From Staphylotrichum longicolle (Eukaryota > Ascomycota > Sordariomycetes > Sordariales > Chaetomiaceae), in contig JAHCVI010000002.1 in assembly GCA_019096155.1 (NCBI GenBank), positions 2,976,001 through 3,040,000 of the forward strand: 64,000 nt of DNA, read 5' to 3'. The translations under genes and the position numbers were made by a program. The notes below the pieces were generated by a model. That model was not told the origin of the DNA. It worked only from the letters and a program-made list of their open reading frames with translations, and ran no database searches. Positions 32,662-43,099 of the stretch are shown in pieces (within the stretch, counting starts at the first letter, position 1; each line of letters starts with the position of its first letter).

Positions 32662-33670
32662 CTATGGAAATACACTAGCCAACACACCCCCATAGTCCCC
32701 ATACGACAAACCCATCTTCTCAATATCAAAGTCATTCCAGTACCCTCCACCGGCCACCGCACCTTGTCCATTCCACCCTGAAAACCTCGTTTTCGCCTGC
32801 GCAGCACTCACCCCATACTGCGGCTTCGAGTCATTGATCACCCAGAGCAACGGCACAACCTTGATCCCAAGCGCCGCGCTCCATCCCGCCGGGTTATTGT
32901 TCGCGCCCCCGTCATAGCACTGCAAGTACACTCTGTCCAGCACCCCCACCCTTCCCTTGACCGTCACCCAAAAGTTCGCAACCCGCCCGTCGTACGGCGC
33001 GATCGTGTACTTGTACCCAATCTGGCCCAGCATGTTCCCAAACGCCACCGTGCTCCCCGCGTCGTAAATACTCTCATCGTCGTTGTTCACGGCATCCAGC
33101 CCCCACGCCTCTCTCAGCGCCGCAAAGTTCCTCGCCAGCGGCGTCTCCGTCCCTGCCCCGGGACTCGCCATCAACGCCTTGATATTCTGCGAGTTCATCG
33201 ACACCTCGACCCGGTCCACGCCCGTGCCGTTGCCGGTCTTGAACGAGCGGACCTTGGTCGCCAGCGCGTCGCCGCCGACGTAAGCGCCCTTGGAAGCGAG
33301 GAGCGTGTCCTTGCTGCCGGGCGTGTTGGAGTAGTACATGATGTCGCCGTTGCTGAGAACGCCGACGCCGAAGATGATGAGGGTGTTGAACCCGGAGGTC
33401 TGGAGGGCTGTCGTGTTGGACTTGAGAACGTCTTTGAAGACTACTCAGCACTGTCAGCCATTTACTTCTCCTGATGGCGGTGAGTTGCCAGTGGCTCGAT
33501 AGTCAAAGCGCGGTTTCGTGAGCCACGTTGTTGAAAAGACAGCAAAAAGGGGCACAAGCAGCGTAAGGTAGACTTGACATACGGTAGAGGGCGCGAATTC
33601 CGGCGGCCGCGGCGCTGATAGTAAAAAGGTGTTGGAGGAGGATGGCGGTGAGGAGGTTCGGCGGCTTCAT
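32662..33670 (-). CDS. Secreted glycosidase-like protein of a conserved fungal family
   Basis: Exons 33670..33583 and 33440..32662 (288 aa); the 142-nt intron (GTATGT...GTAG) joins GIRALY to LFKDVLKSN. MKPPNLLTAILLQHLFTISAAAAG is a signal peptide. The mature protein reads like a TIM-barrel shape with repeating strand motifs: FNTLIIFGVGVLSNGDIMYY, VEVSMNSQNI, GYKYTIAPY, VYLQCYDGGANN, KVVPLLWVINDS. It ends YWNDFDIEKMGLSYGDYG. The fungal family is conserved and sometimes given a factor 5/8-type label, but I see no discoidin domain. YLQCYDGG and the strand order recall GH18-like barrels; the DxxDxDxE catalytic motif is absent, so activity is not claimed. Confidence 0.82.
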
Positions 33671-34881
33671 TGTCGCTGAGGGATTGTACCGTGTGCCAGA
33701 GACTGGTAATGGGGAGAGTGGCCGCGGCAGGAGAACAAGAATGGCGGTCATGGGATGTCGTAGATAAGGAGTTTCCCATCATTTGGAAGGCTGTCTGGTA
33801 ACATCGTCCCACTGCACGGTCTGCTGCTATCTACCTTGTTCAGGTGCCGAAGAAAGCCAAGGGACAGCGGTGTTGATATGCCGACTAAGATTGGCGGAGG
33901 AATGGGGACCTTCCTCCGCGGGGACCCTATGTGTATATATCATTCTGAATAACAGAAATGAAACTCTCCAATAATGTCTCCGTGGATAATAAGACGCTGC
34001 TTTGTTTGGGACAGGGATCTTTCTGCGGGGTTGTAGTATGGTGTTGTCTTATTGACAGGCAGAATCCCCCAAGTGTATCAGTGCTACTTTAGGGGTTGGT
34101 CCAATCTGTCGGGTGTTCAAATCTGAACAGTGACAGGTGGAAATGGAGAAGATCTGCGGTATCCAGGGAATGCTTCAGGGGAGTTCAGCGTCCGACTACT
34201 ACATCTCTATAGAGAGGGAGTGGATGTCTGTAAAGTATCCATCATTGAACCTTAGATCCCGCCCCCATAGCCCACAGAGGATGCCTTACGACCAAACCAG
34301 GTGCTGTAAACGATGTGAACAAACAGTTTTTCCCCATTACAGAGATACGCATCCGCTTGGGGACCATGCTCCCCCCTTGCGTAGAGAATAGGCAAAGTGA
34401 CCTGCCACTGATTACAACCCTGAACCGGCCGAGGAATACGCCAGAATGCTGAAGACAGGGGCTAATTACTTGCAACACAACGACGACATCACAGTTTTTA
34501 AAGGTTTGGCCCTCGGTGTGATTGTTTTTCTTGGCTGTTGGAGGTCTGGACCTCCGCAGAACCCCATCCGACGTTGGTGGCTTTGGGTGTAGAAGACGTC
34601 ATGACTTTCGTTGACATCAGATCTCCGCACTCCAACCCAACAGCAAATCGAAACACTACCAGGTAACTTGGAAGACGATGATGCAACTCTATCCTGTGAA
34701 GAAACAAATGCCATTTCAAACACCCTCCGAAGCATTTCTAACGTCGATGTCCTGAAGTCCTTCCAATCTGCCTCCATCACTGTACCTAACTCACGCGAAC
34801 GTGATCACCACGAAAGGCGCACAAGACCAATTTTCTTCCGACTCTTCGCTCTACAAGACAAACACCATCCACGAAGACGCA
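33671..34881. other. Divergent intergenic region
   Basis: 1.2 kb between the secreted protein and a small-protein gene. The stretch at about 34606-34880 may be the latter's 5' leader and could contain an intron; nothing else identified. Confidence 0.45.
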
Positions 34882-35145
34882 ATGAAGGCACCACACAGCA
34901 AGCCCCTCCGCCAGCTGGCCGCCGAAAAGGCCCGCGGCAACAAGCCCGCCAACCCCTCTCAGCTGGGCGACCCAATCGATCTGAAAGCCGAGACTAGCGA
35001 CGAGCCAGATCCAGTGGAGAGCTCCTACCCTGGCGATAATCAAGGGGACAACTCGGGTAAAAAGGAGGATGCAAAGGGGGATATTGTAGGGCTGGGCAGT
35101 GGCGCGGGGGCTATTGGAGGGGTCAGGAAAGGGGCAAAGTTGTGA
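34882..35145 (+). CDS. Small disordered conserved fungal protein
   Basis: 87 aa from the ATG at 34882 (MKAPHSKPLRQLAAEKARGN). The sequence is hydrophilic and Lys/Asp/Gly-rich, has no cysteine, and ends GAIGGVRKGAKL. The KPANPSQLGDPIDLKAETS segment resembles a short motif seen in many small uncharacterised ascomycete proteins. The frame is open upstream to 34801 but only from a GTG. Function unknown; short length is the main risk. Confidence 0.6.
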   Translation: MKAPHSKPLRQLAAEKARGNKPANPSQLGDPIDLKAETSDEPDPVESSYPGDNQGDNSGKKEDAKGDIVGLGSGAGAIGGVRKGAKL

Positions 35146-35587
35146 TGTTTGACTGCAAGGCGTGAATCAATTTTTGAGTTTGAGTGAATCTCAGGTTCGC
35201 ACTTGTGTCAAAATGCCCGGTGATCGAAGCTGATGTGAATTGATTCCGGTTTGCACCCTACCATGATTTCGGCACGCATTTGACCTGGTCACGTCTGGTA
35301 AGTCATAAATCTTGGACCAGGAACCATCCGTCCGCATTCCTCTCCAAGGAAATTGACAAGGCCTGAAGGCCGTCGATCCCGTCAGGAACTTTGGACCACG
35401 CGCTTCCGCCTTAAAGCCTTAACATAATCTGAGCCGACACCGCGCAGAGTTGAACACGCTTCTCGCCCAGAGCGTGCCTCAGCTTCTCATCCGCGGTGCT
35501 GCCCCAGGAGTACGGGCATCGACGGGCCAGCTGACAAACACCCGTGGTTCTTTCCGCGACAACTCGTCCGCCCATGGACTTGGCTTC

Positions 35588-35900
35588 TTACGTCGACGGG
35601 GTGCGTTGACCAGCAACGCGATTTTGGACTTCTGCGTCAGAATGGGGCCACCAAATGGTTGTGTCGAGGACCTCGGTGCCGAAATTCAGGCTGTCGCCGC
35701 CCAGGCCGCCCATGAGGATGGCAGTGTGGGGGTGGCGGTGGTTGTTGAAAGAGCTAACGTGACACCCCAACGAAGTCATGACAGCGAGGAACCAGAATTC
35801 GGTATCCTCTCCGATTTCGCTGTCCAGGTTCAGCTTTGGTTGTTGGAAAGGAAGCTGTTCTGGGCGAAGCTCAGCTCGGTCTTCCTCCCCCGCTGCGGTT
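35588..35900 (-). pseudogene. Possible coding relic, no family recognised
   Basis: An open frame reading through EDTEFWFLAVMTSLG and ILMGGLGGDSLNFGTEVLD looks protein-like, with aromatic and glycine-rich blocks, but has no start, no partner exon and no known domain. An opposing open frame overlaps it. It may be a fragment of a lost gene. Confidence 0.2.
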
Positions 35901-36519
35901 ACGGCTGCTCAAGCGCGCGGTGTTAACTTGAATGGATCACGGAACGCCAGCTCAGTGGAAGAGAAAACACTGGACGAGGGTCTTGGTGCCGCGATGCCTA
36001 GGAAGACTAGCAGAGGAAAAAGACACTAACACCCAATATCACACTCTCCAAGCCCACGTTCTCTTTGAGATTCAAGCACGTCATTACTGTTCTTAATGAG
36101 CTTCTGACGGGACATTCACGCTACCGAATCAACCAGCTCACGTTCTTCAGGTGCCAAACGATAGTCAACTTTTACGCAGGTACCTCGCCCACTGAGAGAA
36201 CGTGAGGATCGCCTCGCGTGTCGTTAAGCAAATGCCAGACCATTGCCACGAGGTGGGGTACATAACGTTAAACCCAAGACGGCTTGCAAGTGGCCTCATG
36301 CTGCGTGGGATTGTTGTCGAAACGTGTGTGGGAGTGCTGTTGAAGCAGACATGTGCAATGCTGGAAGCGGATTGCGCCACTGATAACACCCTGCGGTGTG
36401 CGTGTTGACTGGTTCACCATCAAAATGGTGCAAGGCTTGGTCTTGGTGGCAACATCAAAACCCCTGGCCCTGTTCTTGGGCAGCTCTCAACTCACATTTT
36501 CACTGAGCACCAGACGCCG

Positions 36520-36525
36520 TATAAG
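36520..36525 (+). promoter_or_regulatory. TATA-like box of the Dal5-type MFS gene
   Basis: TATAAG in CCGTATAAGAAG, ~115 bp upstream of the ATG at 36637. Confidence 0.35.
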
Positions 36526-36636
36526 AAGCCAAAGTCGCAATGTTACCTCCGCGGAGATGCACTCACCGTCTCAGATTCAATTCCAGTGTCCCACACATTC
36601 CAACCACTCCCGCTCCCGCTACCAGACCCTCGGGAC

Positions 36637-38426
36637 ATGGCAGCCACCACTCAGGAGGACGCGTCCTCCAATCGGAACGTGGACCGCAAGGAAGGCGTCT
36701 CGTCGGCGGCGTCTGTCTCACAGGAGAGCCTTGCCGATTCCGAAGGCTACGGGTCATCTACCGAGCACGTCTTTTCGGATCCTGCCGTGGCATCCTACTG
36801 GCGGAATGTGTTCGAGAAGGCCGGGTACGAGAACCGGCACCGTTTTGACCCGTCCTTCACATGGTCTGCCGAAGAAGAGCGGAAATTGGTCCGCAAAATC
36901 GACTTGCGAATTATGCTCTGGTGCGCACCGCGGTTCCAACTGTTTGAGATGCGAGCCGGGGCGAAAACTGACAGCTACGGGTGAACAGGGCCTGGATCAT
37001 GTTCTGCGCCTTGGATCTGCACAGACGCAACATTAACAGGGCTATTTCGGACAACATGCTGCCGGAACTCGGTATGATTTTGTTCTCTTACTCGGCTTTA
37101 AAGATCGCCCCTGACTGACTCCCGCGGCGTCTAGGCATGAACACCAACGACTTCAACTACGGCCAGACCATCTTCCTCGCGTCGTTTCTCTCGGCTGAAC
37201 TCCCCAGCGGCTTGATCAGCAAGAAGCTGGGCGCCGATCGCTGGATCCCGTTCATCATGCTGGCCTGGTCCATCACGGCCGGCGCGCAGGCCTTTCTCTC
37301 CAACAAAGCTGGTTACTATGCCATCAAAGCCCTCCTGGGTCTCCAGATGGGCGGCTTTATCCCCGACATTGTCTTGTGGTTGACCTACTTCTACAAGTCG
37401 GGTGAGCTGCCCACGCGTCTTGCTTGGTTCTGGACCGCTTTGAGCACCGTCAACATCGTTGGCTCTCTGCTTGCTGCCGGCATTCTCCAAATGCGCGGGG
37501 TCAACGGATGGTCAGGATGGCAGTGGCTCTTCCTCATTGAGGGCATCGTCACTCTGATTGTCAGCCTCTTTTCCTGGGTGCTTATGCCTCCCGGCCCGTG
37601 CCAGACTCGCAGCTGGTTCAGGGGCAAAGATGGGTGGTTCACCGACCGGGAGGAGTCCATCATTGTCAACCGGCTGCTCCGAGATGATCCCAGCAAGGGC
37701 GACATGAACAACAGACAGGCCGTTGGCCCCTCGCTGCTGTGGAAGGCAGTCAAGGATTGGGAGCTCTGGCCGCTCTACTTGATCGGTCTCACCGCATACA
37801 TCCCACCGGCTCCACCCGGCACCTATCTCTCCTACATCCTCCGCCAGCTCGGCTTCTCGGTGTTTCACGCCAATCTTCTCGCCATCCCGTCGCAGTTCCT
37901 CTTCGCGGTCAACCTCCTCATCATCACTTGGGTTTCCAAGCGATTCGGCGAGCGCGCCATCGTTTCGTCCTCGTCCAACATCTGGATCTTCCCCTGGCTC
38001 CTCGCTCTGGTGTTGCTGCCCGCGACCGCCTCCCCGTGGACCCGCTACGCGCTCCTGACCGGCCTGCTGTCGTACCCGTACTGCCACGCCATCCTGGTGG
38101 CATGGAACGCGCGCAACAGCAACGCCGTGCGCACCCGGGCGGTGTCGGCAGCGCTCTATAACATGTTTGTGCAGAGCGGCAACATCATTGCCAGCAACAT
38201 CTACCGCGACGACGACCAGCCGCTGTACCGCCGCGGCAACAAGATCCTCTTAGGCCTGGTGTGCTTCAACATTGTGCTGTTTTATCTCGTCAAAGCGTTT
38301 TATATCTGGCGCAACCGGGTGCGGGACAGGAAGTGGAACGCCATGACGCCGCAGGAGCAGGAAGACTATGCCGTGAGCTCCAAGGATGAAGGTCTAAAGA
38401 GGTTGGACTTCCGCTTTGCGCATTAA
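36637..38426 (+). CDS. MFS transporter, Dal5/allantoate-permease (anion:cation symporter) family
   Basis: Three exons: 36637..36920, 36989..37071, 37135..38426 (552 aa). The N-terminal ~90 residues are a hydrophilic cytosolic region ending in EEERKLVRKIDLRIMLW, the usual lead-in of this family. The joins give MLWAWIMFCALDLHRRNINRAI and LPELGMNTNDFNYGQ. Twelve membrane helices follow, with the family-type loop after helix 2 (SAELPSGLISKKLGADRWIP). Dal5-family proteins take up organic anions: allantoate, nicotinate, tartrate, biotin or aromatic acids. It lies tail-to-tail with the phytanoyl-CoA-type dioxygenase (331 bp), at the left edge of the proposed cluster, and could import its substrate. 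Confidence 0.9.
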
Positions 38427-38757
38427 ACGCCGGGACCCGGTTGTGAGGCAAGTAAAGTGGTGGGGTCAAATTCCTGATCTCTTTTGGATGTGGCCCATGT
38501 TCTCGTTCACCATGCCATGCATGCCTCCTGGTCGTGGGCAAGATGTACCTGGTCTCTCAAGTTAACGAAGCCGAGCCTGTCAAATTCAATGTTCACTGAT
38601 TGCTACGGCAAAAGAGAATGCCCTAAAATTCTTGTTTGAAACTTCTGCAAAATCTCACTAGACGCGCCGCGGCCATACATCTGAATATCAATCCCAACTC
38701 GAGCAATTCAACCTGCTTCATTGCTGCCCCCCCCACCCCCCCGATAATAGCAAACCT
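38427..38757. other. Convergent 3' region with a C-tract
   Basis: Lies between the Dal5-type MFS and the dioxygenase. A C-rich tract at 38727-38742 (15 C broken by one A) is a potential assembly weak point. Confidence 0.5.
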
Positions 38758-39845
38758 TTACACCTTGATATAAGGGATTCCTGTGAGCTTGAAAGCCCGC
38801 TCGCTCAACACTGGCGGGTTCAATGGCTCTGTCCTCACAATGCTGTCCGGCTGGCCGTTCCGCTTGGCGATGTTTGTTCCCGAGTGCAAGGCGTTGGGCC
38901 AGTGGGTGGTGCCAACCTTTGCTGTACAGTTACTTTTGCGTTAGTGCTACCACTCTTTGATTCCATACGTGTGGGGGATCGACTCCTACCATCCCAAGCC
39001 GCCTTCTTCCGGATCAGGTCCTCCTGTGACGCGTCCGCAACGGGCATGAAGCAAGTGTACACGGCAAGTCTGTCCTGTTTGCCCGAAGCAGGCACGTTGT
39101 AGTGCGGAGTCCGAGAATCCCACACGAGCAGGTCACCGGGTTCGGCCTCAACCTTGACCCACTCGCAGCCGTGATCCTTCAGCCATGACATGCCGGCATC
39201 GGTAAAGCCGTACCACTCGTTCGTCCAGGCCGGGATACGCTCCTCGTTCTTCATGTCCTCGTGGAACTGCTCGCTCAGGAGGTGGGCTCCCTTGCAGACA
39301 ATAAGGCCTCCGTCATTCGGACCGTTTGGCTGCAGGTTGACGAGACCCTGGAGGCAGCGGAAGCCGGGCTTGGCGGGATCCTGGTCTTGGTGCGGCCAAG
39401 GCTTGTTGGCAGGGAGGTTTGTGCGGTTCCAGAAGCCGTAGTTGATGGCGTCAAAGGAGACGATGAGGTCCTCGGTCGCGTAGACGTCGGCAAAGGCGGA
39501 AACGACGCCGGGCTCGGAGCGGATGGCCCAGACAAAGTCCTCATGCGCCGAGGCGTAGTGCATGAGCATGCCCTTCTCGTTGATGACGGGGAGCTTGTCC
39601 GGGTGGACGGTCGAAGGGTCATTGCGGTCATAGCCTGTGCCGAAGGACTCGAGGTATGAGTACATGCGATCAGCGTAGTCGAGGGCACGCCCCAGGGGCA
39701 CCGCGCCCTTCACGACGGCATATCCATCACGGATGAGGTCGTCGCGCCAGTCTCCAAAGGCACCGTCGTTGCCATCCACCTTGAGTCTCTTTTGAAGGGG
39801 GGAGCTGAGTGTAGGAGCGGTTTGCACGACAGTTGTGGTGGCCAT
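38758..39845 (-). CDS. Phytanoyl-CoA dioxygenase (PhyH) family Fe(II)/2OG oxygenase
   Basis: Exons 39845..38990 and 38921..38758 (339 aa); the 68-nt intron joins KKAAWD to AKVGTTHWPNALH. The PhyH fold is recognised from DLIRDGYAVVKGAVP at the start, the metal motif PWPHQDQDP (His-x-Asp), the NDGGLIVCKGAH block, and the distal His and Arg in DSRTPHYNVPASGKQDRLAVY. Fungal members hydroxylate small acids and secondary metabolites and are common tailoring enzymes. Cytosolic; no targeting signal. Its upstream region holds seven copies of the CGGYTCGG octamer, so it is the best candidate target of the nearby Zn2Cys6 regulator. Confidence 0.93.
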
Positions 39846-40773
39846 GTTGGTCGAGGTTTATGTGTGAACTTGACTGGCTTTGTGTCGAGGGAACAGTAAT
39901 CAGGCAAATTATGGCAATGGATGGTGTTGATAACCAAGGTTGCTCAAGATAAACACGTCTTGGAAACAGGAGAGATGAATTAGTACCTCTTCTTTTATCA
40001 TTAGCGTCCTCAAGATTCGAACATTGAGCATTCTCCCTGAATCCACCATGTAGCTCGGTTCGGCCATTCATCGTCAGGTCCATCCCCAAGTGATCAGTTG
40101 TTGTTCGGCTCGGACAGGGGAGTGTCACTCGGTTCGGGCATGAGTTGCCACTCGGTTCGGTCCCCATTCGGCTCGGCCTTGGAGTCGGTTCGGTTCGGCA
40201 AACGAACCCATACCAAACACCAAACCATATCAGGGAACTGCGTCGAGATGCGAGACCTCCAATCGTACGTGGAAAAGCGTCAAGATGAAGTTTTTGTTGA
40301 TGAAGCTATGGAACAAAAGTGCCGACGGGTTGAGTCCCTCACAGCCGCAGATCAATTACCTGACACCCTGTCATTAGATGCATATACCTCATCCGGGAAT
40401 CAAGTTGCCAAGAACAAGTTTGTCAACGAAGACGAGTCGATACAACTTGGGGAGGGCAAGAATGCTCAATGCTGCCAAAAGCATTGTTGAAAGGGAGGTT
40501 TCGTCAGCGTAGCTGCAGAAGGCAGTCATCATGTCCTCAAAGATCAGTCCGAGTCCTCTTCTACTCATTTGTGTTTACAGTTACGGTCATCACGCAATGT
40601 TCTTCAACCCGTAGACATGTGTTTGAGGCGAAACAAGTAAGTAAACTCAAAAACCCTTGTCCATATTAAAGCCAAGCTACCCGCTATCAAAGTCCTACTG
40701 CAAAGCCAGCATCCGCTCACGCCAGCCCACGCAAAAAGAATGCTGTCCACATCCCGATCTGGATCCTGAGTCC
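39846..40773. promoter_or_regulatory. Promoter region of the PhyH gene with CGGYTCGG array
   Basis: 0.93 kb between the PhyH start and the 3' end of the second MFS. The octamer array lies at 40056-40198. The plus-strand frame at 40098-40490 runs through the array and shows no domain, so it is not called. Confidence 0.6.
40056..40198. repeat. Array of seven CGGTTCGG/CGGCTCGG octamers
   Basis: Copies at 40056-40063, 40106-40113, 40130-40137, 40153-40160, 40169-40176, 40186-40193 and 40191-40198, all in the same orientation; the last two overlap as three CGG triplets in phase. They sit 211-353 bp upstream of the PhyH ATG. Paired CGG triplets with fixed spacing are the classic recognition pattern of Zn2Cys6 regulators. 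Confidence 0.8.
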
Positions 40774-42549
40774 TTAATCAGTCGTGGTGACCTTGTTCTC
40801 CGCCTCCTTGGCCGAGATATAGGCGCGCCACTTGGGGTTTAAGAAGTACACGGGAATACCGAGCAGGAAGATTGCGCCCATGATGCCCGCAAGCACACCA
40901 AATGCCCACGGGTAGCCGTGCTTCTCCACCATGGGGGTCAGCCCGTATGTCGCACCAAACGAGATGATGTTCTTTGTGCCCACAACCACGACCAGCGCGG
41001 GACCGGGATGCTTGGGCGCCGCCTCAGACGCAAACGTGGTCGAGATGATCAAGGTGCACGTGAAGGTGTATTGGAAGATGGTCCAGCCGAGATACGGCGC
41101 CCACCACGTGGGCCCGCCGCCGGCCGTGAACCCATACAGGAGCAGCATGCCGATGCCAATCACTCCCGGCGGGGCCAGGGTGAGAAGATGATGCTCCGGC
41201 ATATGGACACCCTTGTTCCGACGGGCCAGCCACATGACGAACGGCCCGCCGATGAACGTGCAATAGAGCATGCCGAGCAGGGCGCCGATGACGCCGCCAA
41301 CATTGACCAGGCCGACATCCTGCGGCTGCCAGCCGTAGTTCTGCACCAAGACGGCATTGTACGTCAGTGACATGCCGACGCCGCAGCCCAGCGCGATCGA
41401 CGACGTCAGTACCGCGTAGATGATGCCCGGTGAGCTGAGACTCTGCACCATGTACAGCCAGGTCAGGAGTATAACGCGTACTGGCTGCGGGTGGGGGGTG
41501 GACCACGGCCGAATGCGCTGGATGTACGTCTTTCTCTCCGACGCGTGCTCGGGGCCCAGCGGCGTCAAGCCCGACTTCTCCATGTTGGCCATGTACTCCT
41601 GGAGCTCGGAGTCCGGAATGACGCGCGTCACGCCGAACTCGTCTGTCGTCACAACCTGGCCGTCCAGGCTCTCAACGGGGCGCGCGAACTGCGTCTCAAA
41701 GGCGAAGCAATAGGCGATGACGAGGCCGACGCCGACGGTGATGACGAATACCCAGTAGTACCATCGCCAGCCGACATCGTGGTTCAGGTAAGACGAGGTG
41801 AGGTTGATGGTGGAGCTGAGGGCGTTTTGGACCATCCAGTACAAGCCGAAGATGGCGGGCCGCTCGTGGAGGAACGTCACCTCAGTGAGCATCAGAGGCA
41901 ACAGGGACTCGGAAGAGCCCGTTGCCAGACCCTGAATCACCCGGGCAGCGAGATGACCAGTGTAGCTGTTCTGCAAGGCGGCCCCGATGCTCGCCGCAAA
42001 GAGAATCACCATGGACACGAGAAAAATGGGCCGGCGTCCAAAGGCGAGCGCCAACGGGAGGATGATGTAGTTGCCTTGACACTCTGTCAGTCACAATGAC
42101 ACAATGACGCCTCAAAACCAAGTGCGAGAAGAACGCTGGAAGCAGGACTTACCCAGGCCGATGCAGAGGGTCGGCAACGTGATCAAAAGGACTACCTGGT
42201 CCGCGTCATAGCCCTGGGGCGTGTACATCTCAAAGAAGACGGAGAGGATGGCGCCTAAGCCGCTCGCCACGGACAAGCCCATGATGGAGAACCAGCAGCA
42301 GCAAAAGACGACGCCATATTTCTCCCACGGCCGGAAGTTGAGCGGGTCGTTGGGGTCGGACGACGGCACAGGGATCTTGCGGATCTCGCCATCTTTGTTC
42401 ACGAGGAGCGCGTTGCCCTCGACGTGGCCGTGTTTGTCGATCTTCTGACCCTCGATGTCGCGGCCCTGCTTGTCGTCCACATGGCTGTCGATGTGGTGGA
42501 TGGCCACGTCGGCCTTGAGCTCAACAGAGTTTGCGTCGCCTTGGGCCAT
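40774..42549 (-). CDS. MFS transporter, DHA1/Hol1-like drug or metabolite antiporter
   Basis: Exons 42549..42153 and 42074..40774 (565 aa); the 78-nt intron starts GTAAGT and joins TLCIGLG to NYIILPLALAFGRRPIF. The first ~85 residues are hydrophilic (Asp/His/Lys-rich), ending in PNDPLNFRPWEKYG, the usual entry into helix 1. LAFGRRPIFL is the loop 2-3 motif. The central loop after helix 6 is long, as in this subfamily, and the C-terminus is short (KEAENKVTTTD). Likely exports or exchanges small organic molecules. It is divergently transcribed from the FAD monooxygenase across a 550-bp promoter carrying three CGGYTCGG octamers. Confidence 0.9.
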
Positions 42550-43099
42550 GGTTGCGGCGTGACGGTGAGAGAGCCTGAAGGGTACTCTGGACGGTCTGGA
42601 CCACTTGAAGTTATACTTTGTCAAAAGCCGGCCGAAGAGGTCGACTACTTCATTGTGCCGAACCGAAGACCCATCACCGTTCAGCTCGCGGCTTCCTTGG
42701 CGACTCCCCATTCGCCCCGGATCGCGATGGTTGACCCCATGGGGAAATGCAGCTAGGAGAAAGAAGACATCTCCGAAGATGGGGGTGTGCATGGTTCTCC
42801 GCTTTACGTGGCTAAGTCTAACTCAGGTTAGGCTGGAGGATGTCGCCCCCCTAAAGTCCCGGTTCGGGTGGCACTCTCGGCTCGGGACACACGTCCCCAG
42901 GTTGTAAGTGCCGGGTGGAGACCCATTCGGCCCAAGCTGGTCGAGGTCTTTAGCTTCGGCCTTGACTCCCACTTGGCGATACCTGAAAGATTAATGAGAA
43001 AGACGTGGTTGCTAAAACCCTGGCAGCCATTGACAGTGTCTCCCCCCTGTTAGGCGTCTTCCTGACAGCGAGATACGTACAGCTCCACGAGTATCCAAG
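42550..43099. promoter_or_regulatory. Divergent promoter between MFS and FAD monooxygenase
   Basis: Octamers at 42658-42665 (reverse orientation, CCGAACCG), 42860-42867 and 42878-42885. A perfect inverted repeat CTAAC-TCAG-GTTAG lies at 42818-42831. The arrangement suggests joint control of both genes. Confidence 0.6.

Larger units (their letters stand above)
35146..36636. other. Gene-poor 1.5 kb with promoter of the Dal5-type MFS
   Basis: Contains the possible relic at 35588-35900 and a TATA-like TATAAG at 36520. No CGGYTCGG octamer was found here, unlike the other promoters of the putative cluster. Confidence 0.5.

Noticed and set aside
35450..35926. 158-codon plus-strand frame
   Set aside because: No ATG start and no domain; it opposes the more protein-like minus-strand reading.
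40098..40490. Plus-strand frame over the octamer array
   Set aside because: Its first part is just translated octamer repeats; regulatory DNA is the better explanation.
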